A stretch of 64,000 nt of DNA from Nematostella vectensis (lineage: Eukaryota; Cnidaria; Anthozoa; Actiniaria; Edwardsiidae), in the NCBI RefSeq assembly GCF_932526225.1, contig NC_064036.1:16388953-16452952 (forward strand), read 5' to 3'. Of this stretch, positions 63,601 to 64,000 are shown piece by piece (within the stretch, counting starts at the first letter, position 1; each line of letters begins with the position of its first letter). The notes under the pieces were generated by a model. It was given only the letters and a program-made list of their open reading frames with translations. It was not told the DNA's origin and made no database searches. Made by a program: the position numbers and the translations under genes.

Positions 63601-63773
63601 GCGACGTAATTTTTAGTTTGCCTAAATTCTATACAAACAAATAATTAAATCGATCATACCTCAGCCTGCTGAATATCGTCTGGCGTGGGTTTCCTCAGTC
63701 CTCGTTTCGCACCTGTCTTGGAAATCTTGGCGAGCTGCTTATGACAGTATCTCGGGTAATCGCTAATGTCCAC
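60472..63773 (-). CDS. ARHGAP39: ARHGAP39 (Vilse/CrGAP) RhoGAP, C-terminal five exons
   Basis: GTPase-activating protein for Rac/Cdc42-type GTPases; in animals it acts in Robo signalling and cytoskeleton control. Visible coding exons on the minus strand: 63773-63660, 62517-62360, 61710-61558, 61068-60960 and 60666-60472 (stop TAG). They total 729 nt, 243 codons, with all phases consistent. The order is the segment after the MyTH4 domain (DYPRYCHKQLAK, RGLRKPT), then the RhoGAP domain from PSMFGATLEDIM. The arginine finger is in GIFR, its codon split by an intron. VPGDIDEVNALKL, DPHVPASLLKLW, INRLVLSYLIRFLQ, MDVNNLAMVWAPNCLR and SYMEGVH follow. These are diagnostic of the ARHGAP39 subfamily. 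The WW and MyTH4 exons lie to the right of the window. The gene is convergent with CNGK, with no evident functional link. Confidence 0.95.
60960..61068 (-). CDS. ARHGAP39: ARHGAP39 exon: RhoGAP core, after the AT-AC intron
   Basis: 109 nt. The first base T completes a Tyr codon, then EKCIMNCDD to LIRFLQ. This restores the family's (F/Y)YEQCI-type motif without a gap. The donor is gtgagc. Confidence 0.88.
61069..61557 (-). other. Probable U12-type AT-AC intron
   Basis: The intron starts ATATCCTTTG, identical to the U12 donor consensus, and ends AC after ccttctcc. A branch-site-like CACCTTGAC has its A about 10 nt from the end. Phase 2 on both sides. No GT-AG pair gives the conserved protein sequence here. 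Confidence 0.85.
61558..61710 (-). CDS. ARHGAP39: ARHGAP39 exon: RhoGAP core
   Basis: 153 nt after atccgcag, completing the arginine codon, then VPGDIDEVNALKL to PLIPAEY. It ends in TA immediately before ATATCC, the start of an AT-AC intron. Confidence 0.9.
61765..62014. mobile_element. Foldback element in an ARHGAP39 intron
   Basis: The left (61765-61808) and right (61966-62014) arms are inverted copies containing aatggcaattgccaaatggc and its near complement. No ORF. The rest of this intron shows nothing recognisable. Confidence 0.75.
62360..62517 (-). CDS. ARHGAP39: ARHGAP39 exon: start of RhoGAP domain, arginine finger
   Basis: 158 nt after tttag, ending in TTC AG before gtacgg. It encodes HPSMFGATLEDIM through TEGIF and two bases of the arginine-finger codon. 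Confidence 0.92.
62640..63330. repeat. Inverted repeat pair in an ARHGAP39 intron
   Basis: ccaattcagagtttaagg at about 62660 is inverted as cttaaactctgaactgg at about 63307. The ends are imperfect, and whether they bound a single transposable element is uncertain. The rest of this intron (to 63659) includes a self-complementary block around 63420-63600 rich in acgtaagcg. Confidence 0.4.
63660..63773 (-). CDS. ARHGAP39: ARHGAP39 exon: segment between MyTH4 and RhoGAP
   Basis: 114 nt, starting after ctgtcag and ending GAG before gtatga. It encodes VDISDYPRYCHK and a basic stretch. Confidence 0.88.
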
Positions 63774-63821
63774 CTGACAGGGGCGAGAGGATGCGCACAA
63801 TCAGGGCAAGGCTCACAAACA

Positions 63822-63826
63822 TGTAT

Positions 63827-63913
<87 letters not shown>

Positions 63914-63934
63914 TATGTTTGTTTGTTTGTTTGT

Positions 63935-63997
<63 letters not shown>

Positions 63998-64000
63998 TTT
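63822..64000 (+). repeat. (ATTT)n microsatellite with (GTTT)n insert
   Basis: An uninterrupted tetranucleotide run of at least 179 bp reaches the right edge of the window, with gtttgtttgttt near 63918-63935. Confidence 0.98.

Overview
The window is metazoan nuclear DNA: two long multi-exon genes with GT-AG introns, a non-LTR and an LTR retroelement, many small inverted-repeat elements and large minisatellites. It most likely comes from a marine invertebrate, and I would guess an anthozoan cnidarian (sea anemone or coral). The main reason is that the principal gene is a four-repeat CNGK channel, a family known from sea urchin and fish sperm, cnidarians, sponges and choanoflagellates. The species itself is not proven by the sequence.

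Layout. 1-2901 (minus strand) is an uninterrupted endonuclease/reverse-transcriptase ORF of a CR1/L2-like LINE that runs off the left edge. 2902-6771 is intergenic and carries several inverted-repeat elements. 6772-57790 (plus strand) is the CNGK gene. I rebuilt 45 coding exons by matching GT-AG junctions and reading phase. With first exon 1b they sum to 6141 nt, exactly 2047 codons including the stop. A second, nearly identical first exon (1a, 6772-7246) lies 6.7 kb upstream and joins exon 2 in the same phase. 57791-60471 is intergenic and repeat-rich. 60472-63773 (minus strand) is the 3' end of an ARHGAP39 (Vilse/CrGAP) RhoGAP gene in five exons, convergent with CNGK; one of its introns fits a U12-type AT-AC intron. 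The right edge is an (ATTT)n microsatellite.

The CNGK protein is a pseudotetrameric channel in one chain: four repeats, each with S1-S6, a K+-type filter (GFGD in repeat 1, GYGD in repeats 2-4), a C-linker and a cyclic-nucleotide-binding domain (CNBD). CNBDs 1-3 keep the FGE...R signature of the phosphate-binding cassette; CNBD 4 has lost it. In sea urchin sperm this family couples cGMP to K+ efflux and hyperpolarisation; that role here is inferred from the family.

Roughly 15 kb of the window is tandem repeat. Each of the largest CNGK introns holds its own minisatellite (unit sizes 25, 34, 35, 36, 37 and 83 bp), usually starting close to the 5' splice site. In two cases the repeat unit itself contains the splice-donor sequence. 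One intron also holds a complete but internally deleted Gypsy-type LTR element with a perfect 5-bp target duplication.
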